Source of the DNA: Pseudomonadota bacterium
GTDB taxonomy: Bacteria; Pseudomonadota; Gammaproteobacteria; Burkholderiales; Burkholderiaceae_C
NCBI GenBank assembly: GCA_023442945.1
Contig: JAEZWW010000085.1
Coordinates: forward strand, 1 to 55,716
DNA length: 55,716 nucleotides
Reading direction: 5' to 3'
The notes under the pieces are model-generated. The model worked only from the letters and a program-made list of their open reading frames with translations, was not told the origin of the DNA and ran no database searches. This document shows positions 40,375-48,652 of the stretch, in pieces; the stretch's first letter is position 1, and each line of letters starts with the position of its first letter. A program made the position numbers and the translations under genes.

Positions 40375-42105
40375 ATGGCCCTGGCTTACCATCGCACGCT
40401 GATGCTGCCCGCCCGACTCACCCGCGCCGTCCCGTTCCTGGCCCATCCGCGCCCTTCCGGCGCCCTGCTGCGCAGCGAGGCCCTGGCCGGCCTCACGGTC
40501 GGGCTGATGATGATCCCGCAAAGCGTGGCCTACGCCCACTTGGCGGGCATGCCACCGGTGACGGGCATTTACGCGTCCATCCTGCCGGCGCTGGTGGCGG
40601 TGTTCTTCTCGTCGTCCCAGCGCCTCTCGGTCGGGCCCACCGCCTTGTCGGCGCTGCTGATCAGCGCGTCGCTGACCGGCATGGCGCAGCCCGGCAGCGC
40701 CGAATGGATCCAGCTGGCGGTGTGGCTGGCGTTGCTCACGGGCCTGCTGCAGGTGGTGCTGGGCTGGGCGCGTTTTGGCTGGCTGCTGAACCTGGTCAAC
40801 GCGCCGGTGCTGATGGCCTTCACGCAGGCGGCGGCGGTGCTGATCATCACCTCGCAGATTCCGTCGCTGCTGGGCTTTGGCGGCGGTTGGCGCTTCATGC
40901 TGCACACGCCATCGTTCGACTGGGCTTCCGCCGTCTTCGGCGTGGCCACGCTGGCGCTGCTGATGGGCGCGCGGCGCTGGCGGCCAGGCTTTCCCACCGT
41001 GCTGGTGATCGTGCTGGCCACGGCGGCCATCAGCCACTTGGCCGGCTTTGAAGCGCACGGCGGCAAGGTGGTCGGCACACTGCCCAGCGGCCTGCCCAGC
41101 CTGTACGTGCCCGGCTGGATCGGTTGGGACCGGCTGGGCCAGCTGATCCTGCCGGTGCTGGTCATCACACTGGTGAGCTTTCTGGAAACGGCGTCGTCCG
41201 CCAAGGTCGACAGCGAGCGCAAGGGCGAGCGCTGGGACCAGGACCAGGACCTGATCGGCCAGGGGCTGGCCAAGATCGCCTCCGGCTTCTCGGGCGCGTT
41301 TGCCACCAGCTCGTCCTTCTCGCGCTCGGCGCTCAACCTGTACGCGGGCGCGCAGACCGGCTGGGCGACGATTTTTTCGACGCTGGTGGTGCTGCTGGCG
41401 CTGCTGTTCTTCACGCCGGTGCTGCGCCCGGTGCCGCAGTCGGTGCTGGCGGCGATCGTCGTCGCGGCGGTGATCGGCCTGCTCAAGCCGCGCGAATTCC
41501 GCCGGTTGTGGCGGTTGTCGCGGGTCGAATCGGTGATCGCAGGCGTCACCTTCCTGGTCACGTTGCTGGCCGCGCCGGCGCTGTACTGGGGCGTGCTGAC
41601 CGGCGTGGTGATGTCGCTGTCGCTGTTCTTGTACCAGCGCCTGCACCCGCGCATCATCGAACTGGGCATGCACCCCGACGGCAGCCTGCGCGACCGCCAC
41701 CTGTGGCAGCTGCCGCCACTGGCGCCGCAGACCTATGCGCTGCGCATCGACGCGGCGCTGGACTTCGCCGCGGCCGGCCAGTTTGAGCGGAACGTGATCG
41801 AGTACCTGACCGAGCACCCGCACACGCGCCACATCTTCCTGTTCGCGCAGTCGATCAACCGGATCGACGCGACCGGCGTGGAGGTCTTTTTGCGCCTGAT
41901 GTCGCAGCTGCAGCAGCGCGATGTGGAGCTGCACCTGGTGGGCCTGAAGCTGCCGGTGGAAAAGGTGCTGCTGGCCGCCGGCGCGCTGGCGCCGCACCCG
42001 AAGGTCCACGTGGTCCGCACCGAAAACGAGGGCCTGGCCGCCCTCAAAGCCATCGAACGCGCGGCGCAACGTGACCCGGGCGACCTGCCGGCGGCGGCGA
42101 TCTGA
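40375..42105 (+). CDS. SulP-family anion transporter with STAS domain
   Basis: This is a 576-residue inner-membrane transporter of the SulP (SLC26) family, which carries sulfate, bicarbonate or dicarboxylates. The membrane domain starts near residue 40 with GLTVGLMMIPQSVAYAHLAGMPPVTGIYAS. It includes SSSQRLSVGPTALSALL and the transport-site region FATSSSFSRSALNLYAG. A C-terminal STAS domain from about residue 455 has LFAQSINRIDATGVEVFLRL. Either ATG (40375 or 40402) could be used. The sulfatase nearby suggests sulfate as one candidate substrate, but the anion cannot be read from sequence alone. Confidence 0.9.
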   Translation: MALAYHRTLMLPARLTRAVPFLAHPRPSGALLRSEALAGLTVGLMMIPQSVAYAHLAGMPPVTGIYASILPALVAVFFSSSQRLSVGPTALSALLISASLTGMAQPGSAEWIQLAVWLALLTGLLQVVLGWARFGWLLNLVNAPVLMAFTQAAAVLIITSQIPSLLGFGGGWRFMLHTPSFDWASAVFGVATLALLMGARRWRPGFPTVLVIVLATAAISHLAGFEAHGGKVVGTLPSGLPSLYVPGWIGWDRLGQLILPVLVITLVSFLETASSAKVDSERKGERWDQDQDLIGQGLAKIASGFSGAFATSSSFSRSALNLYAGAQTGWATIFSTLVVLLALLFFTPVLRPVPQSVLAAIVVAAVIGLLKPREFRRLWRLSRVESVIAGVTFLVTLLAAPALYWGVLTGVVMSLSLFLYQRLHPRIIELGMHPDGSLRDRHLWQLPPLAPQTYALRIDAALDFAAAGQFERNVIEYLTEHPHTRHIFLFAQSINRIDATGVEVFLRLMSQLQQRDVELHLVGLKLPVEKVLLAAGALAPHPKVHVVRTENEGLAALKAIERAAQRDPGDLPAAAI

Positions 42106-42115
42106 CCGCCATTCA

Positions 42116-42178
42116 CTACAAAATCAGTAGCTGCCCGCGCTGATGGCTGTATGGCCAGATGCCAATTTGATTAAAAAA
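42116..42178 (+). repeat. Dispersed repeat copy R14
   Basis: The plus-strand core reads AGCTGCCCGCGCTG, ATGGCT, GTATGGCCAGATGCC. It is flanked by AATCA and TGATT and lies between the convergent SulP and BLUF genes. No other terminator is visible there. Confidence 0.8.
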
Positions 42179-42214
42179 CGGTCCGCAGCCGTCGCGCGGC
42201 TGCGCGGGCGCCGG

Positions 42215-42637
42215 TCAGGTGTGGCCGACGATGTTCGCCGTGGCCATCAGCTCTTCCAGCAAGGCCATCGACACCTTGCCCGACACCGCGTAAGGGTCCA
42301 GCACGGCGCGTTCGGAATACTTGATCAGCACGCTGGCGTTGATGCGGCCGACGTCGACCAGGCCCATGGTCCAGGCGCTGAAGCGGCGCTCCACGATTTC
42401 CTCGTAGTGCAGCAGGACCACGTCCTTGTGCCGCACGTCGCGCTGGATGGTGCCGTACAGGTCGCTGATCGGCTGGCGGCCGCCTTCGATGGCCTGCATG
42501 AAAATCCCGCCGCCGTAGGCCAGGATGCCGGTGATTCCGCTGGCCTGGTTGTGGGCACGGGCCGATTGCAGGATGCTGTTGACCACCGCCGGGGAAGGGT
42601 CGACGGCGCGGCTGGCGTAGAGCAGGCGGACGAGCAT
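42215..42637 (-). CDS. BLUF-domain blue-light sensor
   Basis: This is a 140-residue protein made almost entirely of one BLUF domain, the flavin-binding blue-light sensor. Visible key residues are Tyr7 in RLLYASR, Asn30 in ARAHNQASGITGIL and Gln48 in FMQAIEG, the Tyr/Gln pair that rearranges on illumination. RDVRHKDV and RRFSAWTMG with Trp89 and Met91 are also present. About 45 residues follow as a helical cap, with no output domain. It should act by protein contact. The start is two bases after the folE stop, so it is co-translated with GTP cyclohydrolase I. The longer in-frame ORF is antisense or overlapping folE and was rejected. Confidence 0.92.
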   Translation of the reverse strand: MLVRLLYASRAVDPSPAVVNSILQSARAHNQASGITGILAYGGGIFMQAIEGGRQPISDLYGTIQRDVRHKDVVLLHYEEIVERRFSAWTMGLVDVGRINASVLIKYSERAVLDPYAVSGKVSMALLEELMATANIVGHT

Positions 42638-42639
42638 GG

Positions 42640-43365
42640 TCAGTTCTTCTGCGGGATCAGGGAAAGAAACTCGCGGCGCAGGTTCATGTCCTTCAGGAAC
42701 ACGCCGCGCATGACCGAGTTGATCATCTTGCTGTCCACGTCCTTCACGCCGCGCCAGGCCATGCAGAAGTGCGTGGCTTCCATCACGATGGCCAGGCCGT
42801 CGGGCTTGGTCTTGGACTGGATCAGGTCGGCCAGCTGCACCACCGCCTCTTCCTGGATCTGCGGGCGGCCCATGATCCATTCGGCCAGGCGCGCGTACTT
42901 GGACAGGCCGATGACGTTGGTGTGCTCGTTGGGCAGCACGCCGATCCACAGCTTGCCCATGACGGGGCAAAAGTGGTGGCTGCAGGCCGAGCGCACGGTG
43001 ATCGGGCCGACGATCATCAGCTCGTTCAGCCGCTCGGCGTTGGGGAATTCGGTGATCGTCGGGCTTTGCACGTAGCGGCCGTTGAACACCTCGTTGACGT
43101 ACATCTTGGCCACGCGGCGCGCCGTGTTGGCGGTGTTGTGGTCGCCCGCGGTGTCGATCACCATGCTGTCGAGCACGCCTTGCATCTTGCCGGTGACCTC
43201 GTCCAGCAGCGCTTCGAGTTCGCCCGGCTGGATGAATTCGGCGATGTTGTCGTTGGCGTTGAAACGCCGCTTGGCCGCCTGCAGGCGCTCGCGGATCTTC
43301 ACGGACACGGGCGTGCCCTCGTCAGCGGCGTCGGTCGGCGTGGGCAGATCGGGTTGGGGCTTCAT
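42640..43365 (-). CDS. folE: GTP cyclohydrolase I
   Basis: FolE converts GTP to 7,8-dihydroneopterin triphosphate, the first step to folate. The 241-residue enzyme carries zinc ligands in SACSHHFCPVMG and HFCMAWRGV. It also has the substrate loop GVLPNEHTNVIGLSKYARL. The N-terminal 45 residues are variable. The ATG at 43365 follows a GGGA site. It precedes the BLUF gene by two bases, and nudB, whose product acts on the FolE product, lies 0.9 kb upstream on the same strand beyond an exonuclease-family gene and repeat R15. Confidence 0.95.
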   Translation of the reverse strand: MKPQPDLPTPTDAADEGTPVSVKIRERLQAAKRRFNANDNIAEFIQPGELEALLDEVTGKMQGVLDSMVIDTAGDHNTANTARRVAKMYVNEVFNGRYVQSPTITEFPNAERLNELMIVGPITVRSACSHHFCPVMGKLWIGVLPNEHTNVIGLSKYARLAEWIMGRPQIQEEAVVQLADLIQSKTKPDGLAIVMEATHFCMAWRGVKDVDSKMINSVMRGVFLKDMNLRREFLSLIPQKN

Positions 43366-43390
43366 GGTGTCCCGCGATGGTAGCAGCATT

Positions 43391-43455
43391 GTTTACAAAT
43401 CAAAAAGGGCACTGGCGCTACAGCCACCTGCGCGGCCAGCTATTATTTAAATAGC
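43391..43455 (-). repeat. Dispersed repeat copy R15
   Basis: The minus-strand core reads AGCTGGCCGCGCAG, GTGGCT, GTAGCGCCAGTGCCC. It fills the spacer between the exonuclease/endonuclease-family gene and folE, which run in the same direction. Confidence 0.8.
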
Positions 43456-43456
43456 A

Positions 43457-44242
43457 TCAGAAGCGCGACTCCGACAGCGCGCCGTGCATCTTGAATTCGG
43501 CGATCAGCGGCAGGTGGTCCGACATGCGGCTCCACACCCGCCCGCGCGGCGCCGCCAAGCTGAGCGGCTGCAGATCGCGCGCGTAGATGTGGTCGAGCTG
43601 CGCCACCGGAAAGCGCGACGGGTAGGTCAGCGTGCGCGGGCCTTCAAAGGCGTTGAGCGCATCGACCCGCAGCAGCTTGCGCACGCGCGTGCCCCAGTCG
43701 TTGAAGTCGCCCGCCACCACCAGCGGCGCACCCGCCGGCACTTCGCGCGCGATGTAGCGCCGCAGGTGCACCGCCTGGCGCACGCGGCTGGCCGGCAGCA
43801 GGCCAAAATGCACCACGATGGCGTGCACGCTGACGCCGGCGACCTGCAATTCCACGTGCAGCAGACCGCGCTGCTCGAAGCGGTGGTCGGACATGTCTTC
43901 GTGCCGGTGGCGCACGATCGGCCAGCGCGACAGCAGCGCGTTGCCGTGTTCGCCGTCGCGCGTGACGGCGTTGGTGTGGTAGACGGCTTCGTAGCCTTCG
44001 GGCGCCAGAAATTCGGCCTGCGGCTGTTCGGGCCAGCCGGTGAAATAGGTCGCTTCGCGCCGGTTCATGCGGCGCACTTCCTGCAGGCAGACGATGTCGG
44101 CGTCCAGCGTTTCCACGGCCAGCGCCAGGTTGTGGATTTCCAGCCGGCGCGTGGGGCCCATGCCCTGCACGCCCTTGTGGATGTTGTAGGTGGCCACGCG
44201 CAGCAGAAACGGGTCGGCTGGGGCGTTGTCGGAGTCTTTCAT
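43457..44242 (-). CDS. Endonuclease/exonuclease/phosphatase family protein
   Basis: This is a 261-residue metal-dependent hydrolase of the EEP fold. The motifs run in order: VATYNIHKGVQGM, IVCLQEVRR (metal-binding Glu), HAIVVHFGLLPASR, VAGDFNDW (Asp/Asn) and MSDHLPLIAEF (catalytic Asp-His). There is no signal peptide. Substrates of the family range from DNA to phosphoesters, and close relatives are often found beside cardiolipin synthase genes; none is seen here. Its ATG overlaps the nudB stop as ATGA, so the two are translationally coupled. That pairing hints at nucleotide or pterin phosphate chemistry, but this is inference. Confidence 0.88.
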   Translation of the reverse strand: MKDSDNAPADPFLLRVATYNIHKGVQGMGPTRRLEIHNLALAVETLDADIVCLQEVRRMNRREATYFTGWPEQPQAEFLAPEGYEAVYHTNAVTRDGEHGNALLSRWPIVRHRHEDMSDHRFEQRGLLHVELQVAGVSVHAIVVHFGLLPASRVRQAVHLRRYIAREVPAGAPLVVAGDFNDWGTRVRKLLRVDALNAFEGPRTLTYPSRFPVAQLDHIYARDLQPLSLAAPRGRVWSRMSDHLPLIAEFKMHGALSESRF

Positions 44243-44712
44243 GCGGTAGTTCCAGCGCCAGCGGTCGCCAAGCGCGGCAGCAGCAGGCAGGCCTCGGCGT
44301 TCGAGGGCGAATAACACCAGTCGGCCGCTTCGCGCCACGGCAGCCAGCGGTAGTCGGTGTGTTCGCGCGGGTTCAGGGTGATCGGTGTGCCGCCGGGCAC
44401 GCACAGGCCGAACACGTGTTCGACGTTGCGCGTGACGCCCGGCGCGTAGCGGTGAAGCCACTGGGGGTAGATGTCGTAAACGTTCTCCAGTTCCCAATCG
44501 GTCAGCACACAACCGGGCGCGTGGGCGTCAATGCCGGTTTCTTCTGCCACTTCGCGCGCTGCGGCGGTCGCAAACGGCTCGTCTTCGGCGTCCTTGCTGC
44601 CGGTCACGCCCTGCCAGAAGGTGGCGCTGGCGTCGGCGCGGCGGATCAGCAGCACGTCCAGCGCGGCGGTGTGGATCACCACCAGCACGGATTGCGGGAT
44701 CTTGTAGCGCAT
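44239..44712 (-). CDS. nudB: Dihydroneopterin triphosphate diphosphatase (Nudix)
   Basis: NudB removes pyrophosphate from dihydroneopterin triphosphate, the second step of folate synthesis. The 157-residue protein aligns with E. coli NudB over its length: VLVVIHTAALDVLLIRRAD at the start, FWQGVTGS, the Nudix helix AAAREVAEETGI, and the diagnostic HRYAPGVTRNVEHVF. The spacing from the Nudix Gly to the first Glu is one residue longer than the textbook pattern. It shares a strand with folE and overlaps the next gene by four bases (ATGA). I chose the ATG at 44712. Confidence 0.9.
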   Translation of the reverse strand: MRYKIPQSVLVVIHTAALDVLLIRRADASATFWQGVTGSKDAEDEPFATAAAREVAEETGIDAHAPGCVLTDWELENVYDIYPQWLHRYAPGVTRNVEHVFGLCVPGGTPITLNPREHTDYRWLPWREAADWCYSPSNAEACLLLPRLATAGAGTTA

Positions 44713-44759
44713 GGGTGGTGCCCCAAGGCCGGTCAACGCGCCGGAAGGCGGCCGCGCGG

Positions 44760-45155
44760 TCAGGACCGCCGCGTGAAGGCGCGCACCATGGGTTGCACGC
44801 GCTGCACCATTTGCCATGCCGCCAGGGCGCGCGTGCCCAGGCGCATGAAGGCACGCGGGCGCGCCACCGCAGCGCCCAGCAGAGCGGCCCCCACGACGGC
44901 CACCGCGCCAGGGTGGGCCTTGACCCAACCCAGGCCATCGGCGATGTGGTCGGTCGCACGGAACGCCGGCTGGATGTTCTTGACCTTGACCGACAGTTGC
45001 TGACGCAGGTAGTCGGAGCGCATCTTGAGCGCGTCGCGCCGTGCCAGCAGGTCGTCGTCCACGTCGATGCGCTTGCGCGCCGCGCGCACCGCCTGGTCGG
45101 CGGCGGCCGTGGCCTGGTCCGCCGCAGCGGCCTGTTCGCGGGCAGATGCGTTCAT
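44760..45155 (-). CDS. YqjK-like protein
   Basis: This is a 131-residue protein with a charged helical N-terminal half rich in Ala/Asp/Arg, including RRDALKMRSDYLRQQL, then a hydrophobic segment (AVAVVGAALLGAAVARP) and a basic tail. It corresponds in position and type to YqjK, the third member of the yqjD-yqjE-yqjK set of E. coli. Its ATG overlaps the stop of the YqjE-like gene as ATGA. The function of the set is not well defined; YqjD is a membrane anchor for ribosomes. nudB follows after 47 bases. Confidence 0.75.
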   Translation of the reverse strand: MNASAREQAAAADQATAAADQAVRAARKRIDVDDDLLARRDALKMRSDYLRQQLSVKVKNIQPAFRATDHIADGLGWVKAHPGAVAVVGAALLGAAVARPRAFMRLGTRALAAWQMVQRVQPMVRAFTRRS

Positions 45156-45544
45156 GGCTCGTCGCCTCGCAAGCGGTGCTGATCGCGCCGCAATTCTTCA
45201 CGGGTGACGCTGAACATTTCGACCAGGCCACGCAGCTTGCCGCGCGCCAGGATCATCAGCACGATGCCGCCACCCAGAAACAAGGTGGTGAACACGCCCA
45301 GCGCCAGCAAGGGGTGCGTGGCCCACATGGCCACGGTGATCAGCAGCGCCAGGAAAATGATGCCGAACGCGGCCAACACCGCGCCCAGCACGCCATAGAC
45401 GCAGACCAGAATGAGCCGCTGCAGCCCGATGCGGGCCTCGATGGTCAGCAGCTCCAGCCGGACTTCGGCCAGCTCCAGGATGTTCGCCACCCAGCCGCGC
45501 ACGCGGGCTTCGCTGCGGCTGCCGCTGGTCGAGTCGTTGGCCAT
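45152..45544 (-). CDS. YqjE-like (phage holin family) membrane protein
   Basis: This is a 130-residue inner-membrane protein of the Actinobacterial holin-X/YqjE-like family, named for its hydrophobic layout and not for a proven phage origin. Two membrane helices lie near residues 45-70 (LILVCVYGVLGAVLAAFGII) and 75-98. The N-terminal amphipathic part has ANILELAEVRLELLTIEARIG. It sits between the DUF883 (YqjD-like) and YqjK-like genes and overlaps the latter by four bases. No other phage gene is near, so this is a housekeeping membrane protein. Confidence 0.85.
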   Translation of the reverse strand: MANDSTSGSRSEARVRGWVANILELAEVRLELLTIEARIGLQRLILVCVYGVLGAVLAAFGIIFLALLITVAMWATHPLLALGVFTTLFLGGGIVLMILARGKLRGLVEMFSVTREELRRDQHRLRGDEP

Positions 45545-45615
45545 GAAGATGAAGGTCGGTCAGAGCGAGACGGCTGCCGCAGGTCTTGCACCCGCGCGCA
45601 GTCCGCCCGGCAATG

Positions 45616-45945
45616 TCAGCGGCGGCCCAGCAGGACGCCGATCAGGATGCCCAGCGCCGCCGCCGCGCCAATGGACGACCAGGGGTTGTCGTGCACGTAC
45701 TCGTCCGTGGCGGTGGCGGCCAGGCGCGCGCGGGCGCGCACGGCGGCATCGGCATCGGCCAGCTTTTCACGCGCCATGCTGAGGTTTTCCTTGGCGCGGG
45801 CGCGCAGCTCGGCAATCTTGGTATCGGTTTGACCGGCGGTGGCAGCCAACAGGTCTTCGGCGTCGGAAATCACACGACGCAGGTTGGCGACGAGTTGTTC
45901 CTTGGTTTCGACAGCAGAGTCCGCGAGGTCAGACGTATAAGACAT
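45616..45945 (-). CDS. DUF883 family YqjD/ElaB-like protein
   Basis: This is a 109-residue DUF883 protein, the YqjD-like first gene of the yqjD-yqjE-yqjK set. A long amphipathic helix with LRRVISDAEDLLAAT leads to a C-terminal anchor with the family motif YVHDNPWSSIGAAAALGILIG and a final GRR. In E. coli such proteins tether ribosomes to the inner membrane in stationary phase. The ATG at 45945 has an AAGGAG site 8 bases upstream. It is the second DUF883 protein in the window and differs clearly in sequence from the one at 34999. Confidence 0.88.
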   Translation of the reverse strand: MSYTSDLADSAVETKEQLVANLRRVISDAEDLLAATAGQTDTKIAELRARAKENLSMAREKLADADAAVRARARLAATATDEYVHDNPWSSIGAAAALGILIGVLLGRR

Positions 45946-46050
45946 GAATAGCACTCCTTTAGAGGGGAAAATCCATCGTAACAGAGCGCTCCACCGCGCC
46001 GCGTAGGACGGCGCCGAAGTCCGCTGGACGCGGGCTCCGGTGTGTTCCTA

Positions 46051-47847
46051 TCAGGCCGCAGGGGCTGTATTGCGGAGGCGGATGTGCAGCTCGCGCAGCT
46101 GTTTTTCGTCCACCGGGCTGGGCGCGTGCGTCAGCAGGTCCTGCGCGCGCTGAGTCTTGGGGAAGGCGATCACGTCGCGGATCGACTCGGCCTTGGTCAT
46201 CAGCGTGACCAAGCGGTCCAGGCCGAAGGCCAGGCCGCCGTGCGGCGGCGCACCGTACTGCAGCGCGTCCAGCAGGAAGCCAAATTTCTCCTGCGCTTCT
46301 TCCGGGCCGATCTTCAGGGCCGCGAACACCTTGCTCTGCACCTCGGCGCGGTGGATACGGACCGAGCCGCCCCCTAGTTCCCAGCCGTTCAGCACCATGT
46401 CGTAGGCCTTGGCGATGCACTTGCCCGGGTCGGTGTCCATGTAGTCTTCGTGGCCGTCCTTGGGCGCTGTAAACGGGTGGTGCACCGCGTTCCAGCGTTG
46501 GCTGTCGTCGTCGAACTCGAACATCGGGAAGTCCACCACCCACAGCGGTGCCCAACGGTCTTCGAACAGGCCCGATTTCTTGGCGAAATCGCTGTGGCCG
46601 ATCTTCAGGCGCAGTGCGCCGATGGCGTCGTTGACCACCTTGGCCTTGTCCGCGCCAAAGAACAGGATGTCGCCGTTCTGCGCGCCGGTGCGCTCCAGGA
46701 TGGCGGCGATGGACGCGTCGTGCAGGTTCTTGACGATGGGCGACTGCAGACCGTCACGACCCTTGGTGATGTCGTTGACCTTGATCCAGGCCAGGCCCTT
46801 GGCGCCGTAAATCTTGACGAATTCGGTGTAGCCATCGATCTCGCCGCGGCTCATCTCGCCGCCGCCGGGCACGCGCAGCGCCACGACACGCCCGCCGGGC
46901 GTGGTGGCGGGGCCGCTGAAGACCTTGAAGTCCACGTCGGCCATGACATCGGTCAACTCGGTAAAGGCCAGCTGGACGCGCAGGTCCGGCTTATCGGAAC
47001 CGTACTTGTACATCGCCTCGCTGTAAGGCATGACCGGAAACTCGCCCAGGTCCACGCCCAGCGCCTTCTGGAACACCTGGGTGATCATGCCCTGGAACAG
47101 ATCGCGGATGTCCTGCTCGCCCAGGAACGAGGTTTCGATATCGATCTGGGTGAATTCGGGCTGGCGGTCAGCGCGCAGGTCTTCGTCGCGGAAGCACTTG
47201 GTGATCTGGTAGTAGCGGTCGAAACCCGCGACCATCAGCAATTGCTTGAAGAGCTGGGGCGATTGCGGCAACGCGAAGAAATGGCCGTCGTGCACACGGC
47301 TGGGCACGAGGTAGTCGCGCGCGCCTTCCGGCGTACTCTTGGTCAGCATCGGCGTTTCGATATCGACAAAGCCGTTTTCGTCCAGGAACTTGCGCACTTC
47401 CATGGCCACGCGGTAGCGCAGCATCAGGTTGTTCTGCATGTACGGGCGGCGCAGGTCCAGCACGCGGTGGGTGAGGCGGGTGGTCTCCGACAGGTTGTCG
47501 TCGTCCAGCTGGAACGGCGGCGTGACCGAGGGGTTCAGCACCTGCAGGTCCTGGCACAGCACCTCGATCTTGCCGCTCTTGAGGTTGTCGTTGGTCGTGC
47601 CCTCGGGGCGCGCACGCACCAGGCCGGTGATCTGCACGCAGAACTCGTTGCGCAGGTCCTCGGCGACGGCGAACATCTCCGCGCGGTCCGGGTCGCACAC
47701 CACCTGCACGTAGCCTTCGCGGTCGCGCAGGTCGACGAAGATGACCCCGCCGTGGTCACGGCGGCGGTTGACCCAGCCGCAAAGGGTGACCGTCTGGCCG
47801 ATCAATGCCTCGGTCACGAGGCCGCAGTAGTGTGTTCGCATCGACAT
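46051..47847 (-). CDS. aspS: Aspartyl-tRNA synthetase
   Basis: AspRS charges tRNA-Asp. The 598-residue bacterial-type enzyme has an N-terminal anticodon-binding OB fold (VTLCGWVNRRRDHGGVIFVD), the class II motifs including FVDIETPMLTKSTPEGARD, FRDEDLRADRQPEFTQID (motif 2) and GGLAFGLDRLV (motif 3), and the bacterial GAD insertion domain. The length is normal. Whether it is discriminating or also charges tRNA-Asn depends on whether the genome has AsnRS, which is not visible here. DUF502 and FmdB genes lie directly upstream on the same strand, 22 and 15 bases apart. Confidence 0.97.
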   Translation of the reverse strand: MSMRTHYCGLVTEALIGQTVTLCGWVNRRRDHGGVIFVDLRDREGYVQVVCDPDRAEMFAVAEDLRNEFCVQITGLVRARPEGTTNDNLKSGKIEVLCQDLQVLNPSVTPPFQLDDDNLSETTRLTHRVLDLRRPYMQNNLMLRYRVAMEVRKFLDENGFVDIETPMLTKSTPEGARDYLVPSRVHDGHFFALPQSPQLFKQLLMVAGFDRYYQITKCFRDEDLRADRQPEFTQIDIETSFLGEQDIRDLFQGMITQVFQKALGVDLGEFPVMPYSEAMYKYGSDKPDLRVQLAFTELTDVMADVDFKVFSGPATTPGGRVVALRVPGGGEMSRGEIDGYTEFVKIYGAKGLAWIKVNDITKGRDGLQSPIVKNLHDASIAAILERTGAQNGDILFFGADKAKVVNDAIGALRLKIGHSDFAKKSGLFEDRWAPLWVVDFPMFEFDDDSQRWNAVHHPFTAPKDGHEDYMDTDPGKCIAKAYDMVLNGWELGGGSVRIHRAEVQSKVFAALKIGPEEAQEKFGFLLDALQYGAPPHGGLAFGLDRLVTLMTKAESIRDVIAFPKTQRAQDLLTHAPSPVDEKQLRELHIRLRNTAPAA

Positions 47848-47869
47848 AGCTTGCTTGGCTTTCAGAAAT

Positions 47870-48637
47870 TCAGAGTTCAGGGCGGACCGCCGCCGGGTCC
47901 GTCAGGGGATGGTGGGCAGGCGGCGCCTCAACAGGTGCATCCGCGCGCGCGGGCATCGGCCCGGTCACACCCGGCACCTGCGGTACTGGCGCTGGCGTGC
48001 CGGGGCGCGGCTCGCGCAGCGGCGGAACCACGACGCCCATGGAAATGACGTATTTGAGCGCTTCGTCCACGCTCATCTTGAGTTCGACCACGTCCGCGCG
48101 CGGCACCATCAGGAAAAAGCCCGAGGTCGGGTTGGGCGTGGTCGGCACGTACACACTGACAAAGTCGCCATCCAGCAGGCGGGCCACTTCGCCGCCCGGT
48201 CGGCCGGTCAGGAACGCGATGGTCCAGGCGCCCTGGCGCGGATACTGGATCAACAAGGCTTTGGAGAACGCCTGGCCAGAGCCCGAAAACAACGTGTCCG
48301 ACACCTGTTTGACGCTGGAGTAGATGCTGCGCACCACCGGGATGCGCGTCATCAGCCGATCCCACTGGCGCAGCCACCATTGGCCAAACATGTTGGCGAC
48401 GAACAGGCCGGTGGCCAAAATGACAACGGCCACCAACACCACGCCAAGGCCGGGGACGTGGCGCAGGCGCTCGGCCAGGGTCTCGAAACCCGGGATCATG
48501 GCCTCGGCCGCGGCCAGCACGCCCAGGAAGATGCTGTCCAGGATGCCCAGCAGCCACAGCAGCACCCAAACCGTCACGCCCATGGGCAACCACACCAGCA
48601 GGCCGGTGATGAAGTACTGCCGCAGGCGGGACATCAT
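47870..48637 (-). CDS. DUF502 family membrane protein
   Basis: This is a 255-residue inner-membrane protein with the DUF502 layout. It begins LRQYFITGLLVWLPMGVTVWVL (helix 1) and has a second helix near residues 65-90 (GVVLVAVVILATGLFVANMFG). A soluble domain contains PVVRSIYSSVKQVSDTLF, VYVPTTPNPTSGFFLMV and MSVDEALKYVISMGVV. A Pro-rich tail of about 60 residues ends it. Function is unknown, and the family is widespread. It sits between FmdB and aspS in a tightly spaced three-gene run typical for this order. Confidence 0.92.
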   Translation of the reverse strand: MMSRLRQYFITGLLVWLPMGVTVWVLLWLLGILDSIFLGVLAAAEAMIPGFETLAERLRHVPGLGVVLVAVVILATGLFVANMFGQWWLRQWDRLMTRIPVVRSIYSSVKQVSDTLFSGSGQAFSKALLIQYPRQGAWTIAFLTGRPGGEVARLLDGDFVSVYVPTTPNPTSGFFLMVPRADVVELKMSVDEALKYVISMGVVVPPLREPRPGTPAPVPQVPGVTGPMPARADAPVEAPPAHHPLTDPAAVRPEL

Positions 48638-48652
48638 GGCGAGAGTGTGGGA

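Noticed and set aside
45152..45544. Prophage signal from a holin-like protein
   Set aside because: The holin family name is only by similarity; the gene is in a conserved yqjD-yqjE-yqjK set and no other phage gene is near.
46450..48048. Long plus-strand ORF of 532 codons opposite aspS
   Set aside because: No motifs, biased composition, and aspS and DUF502 explain the region.
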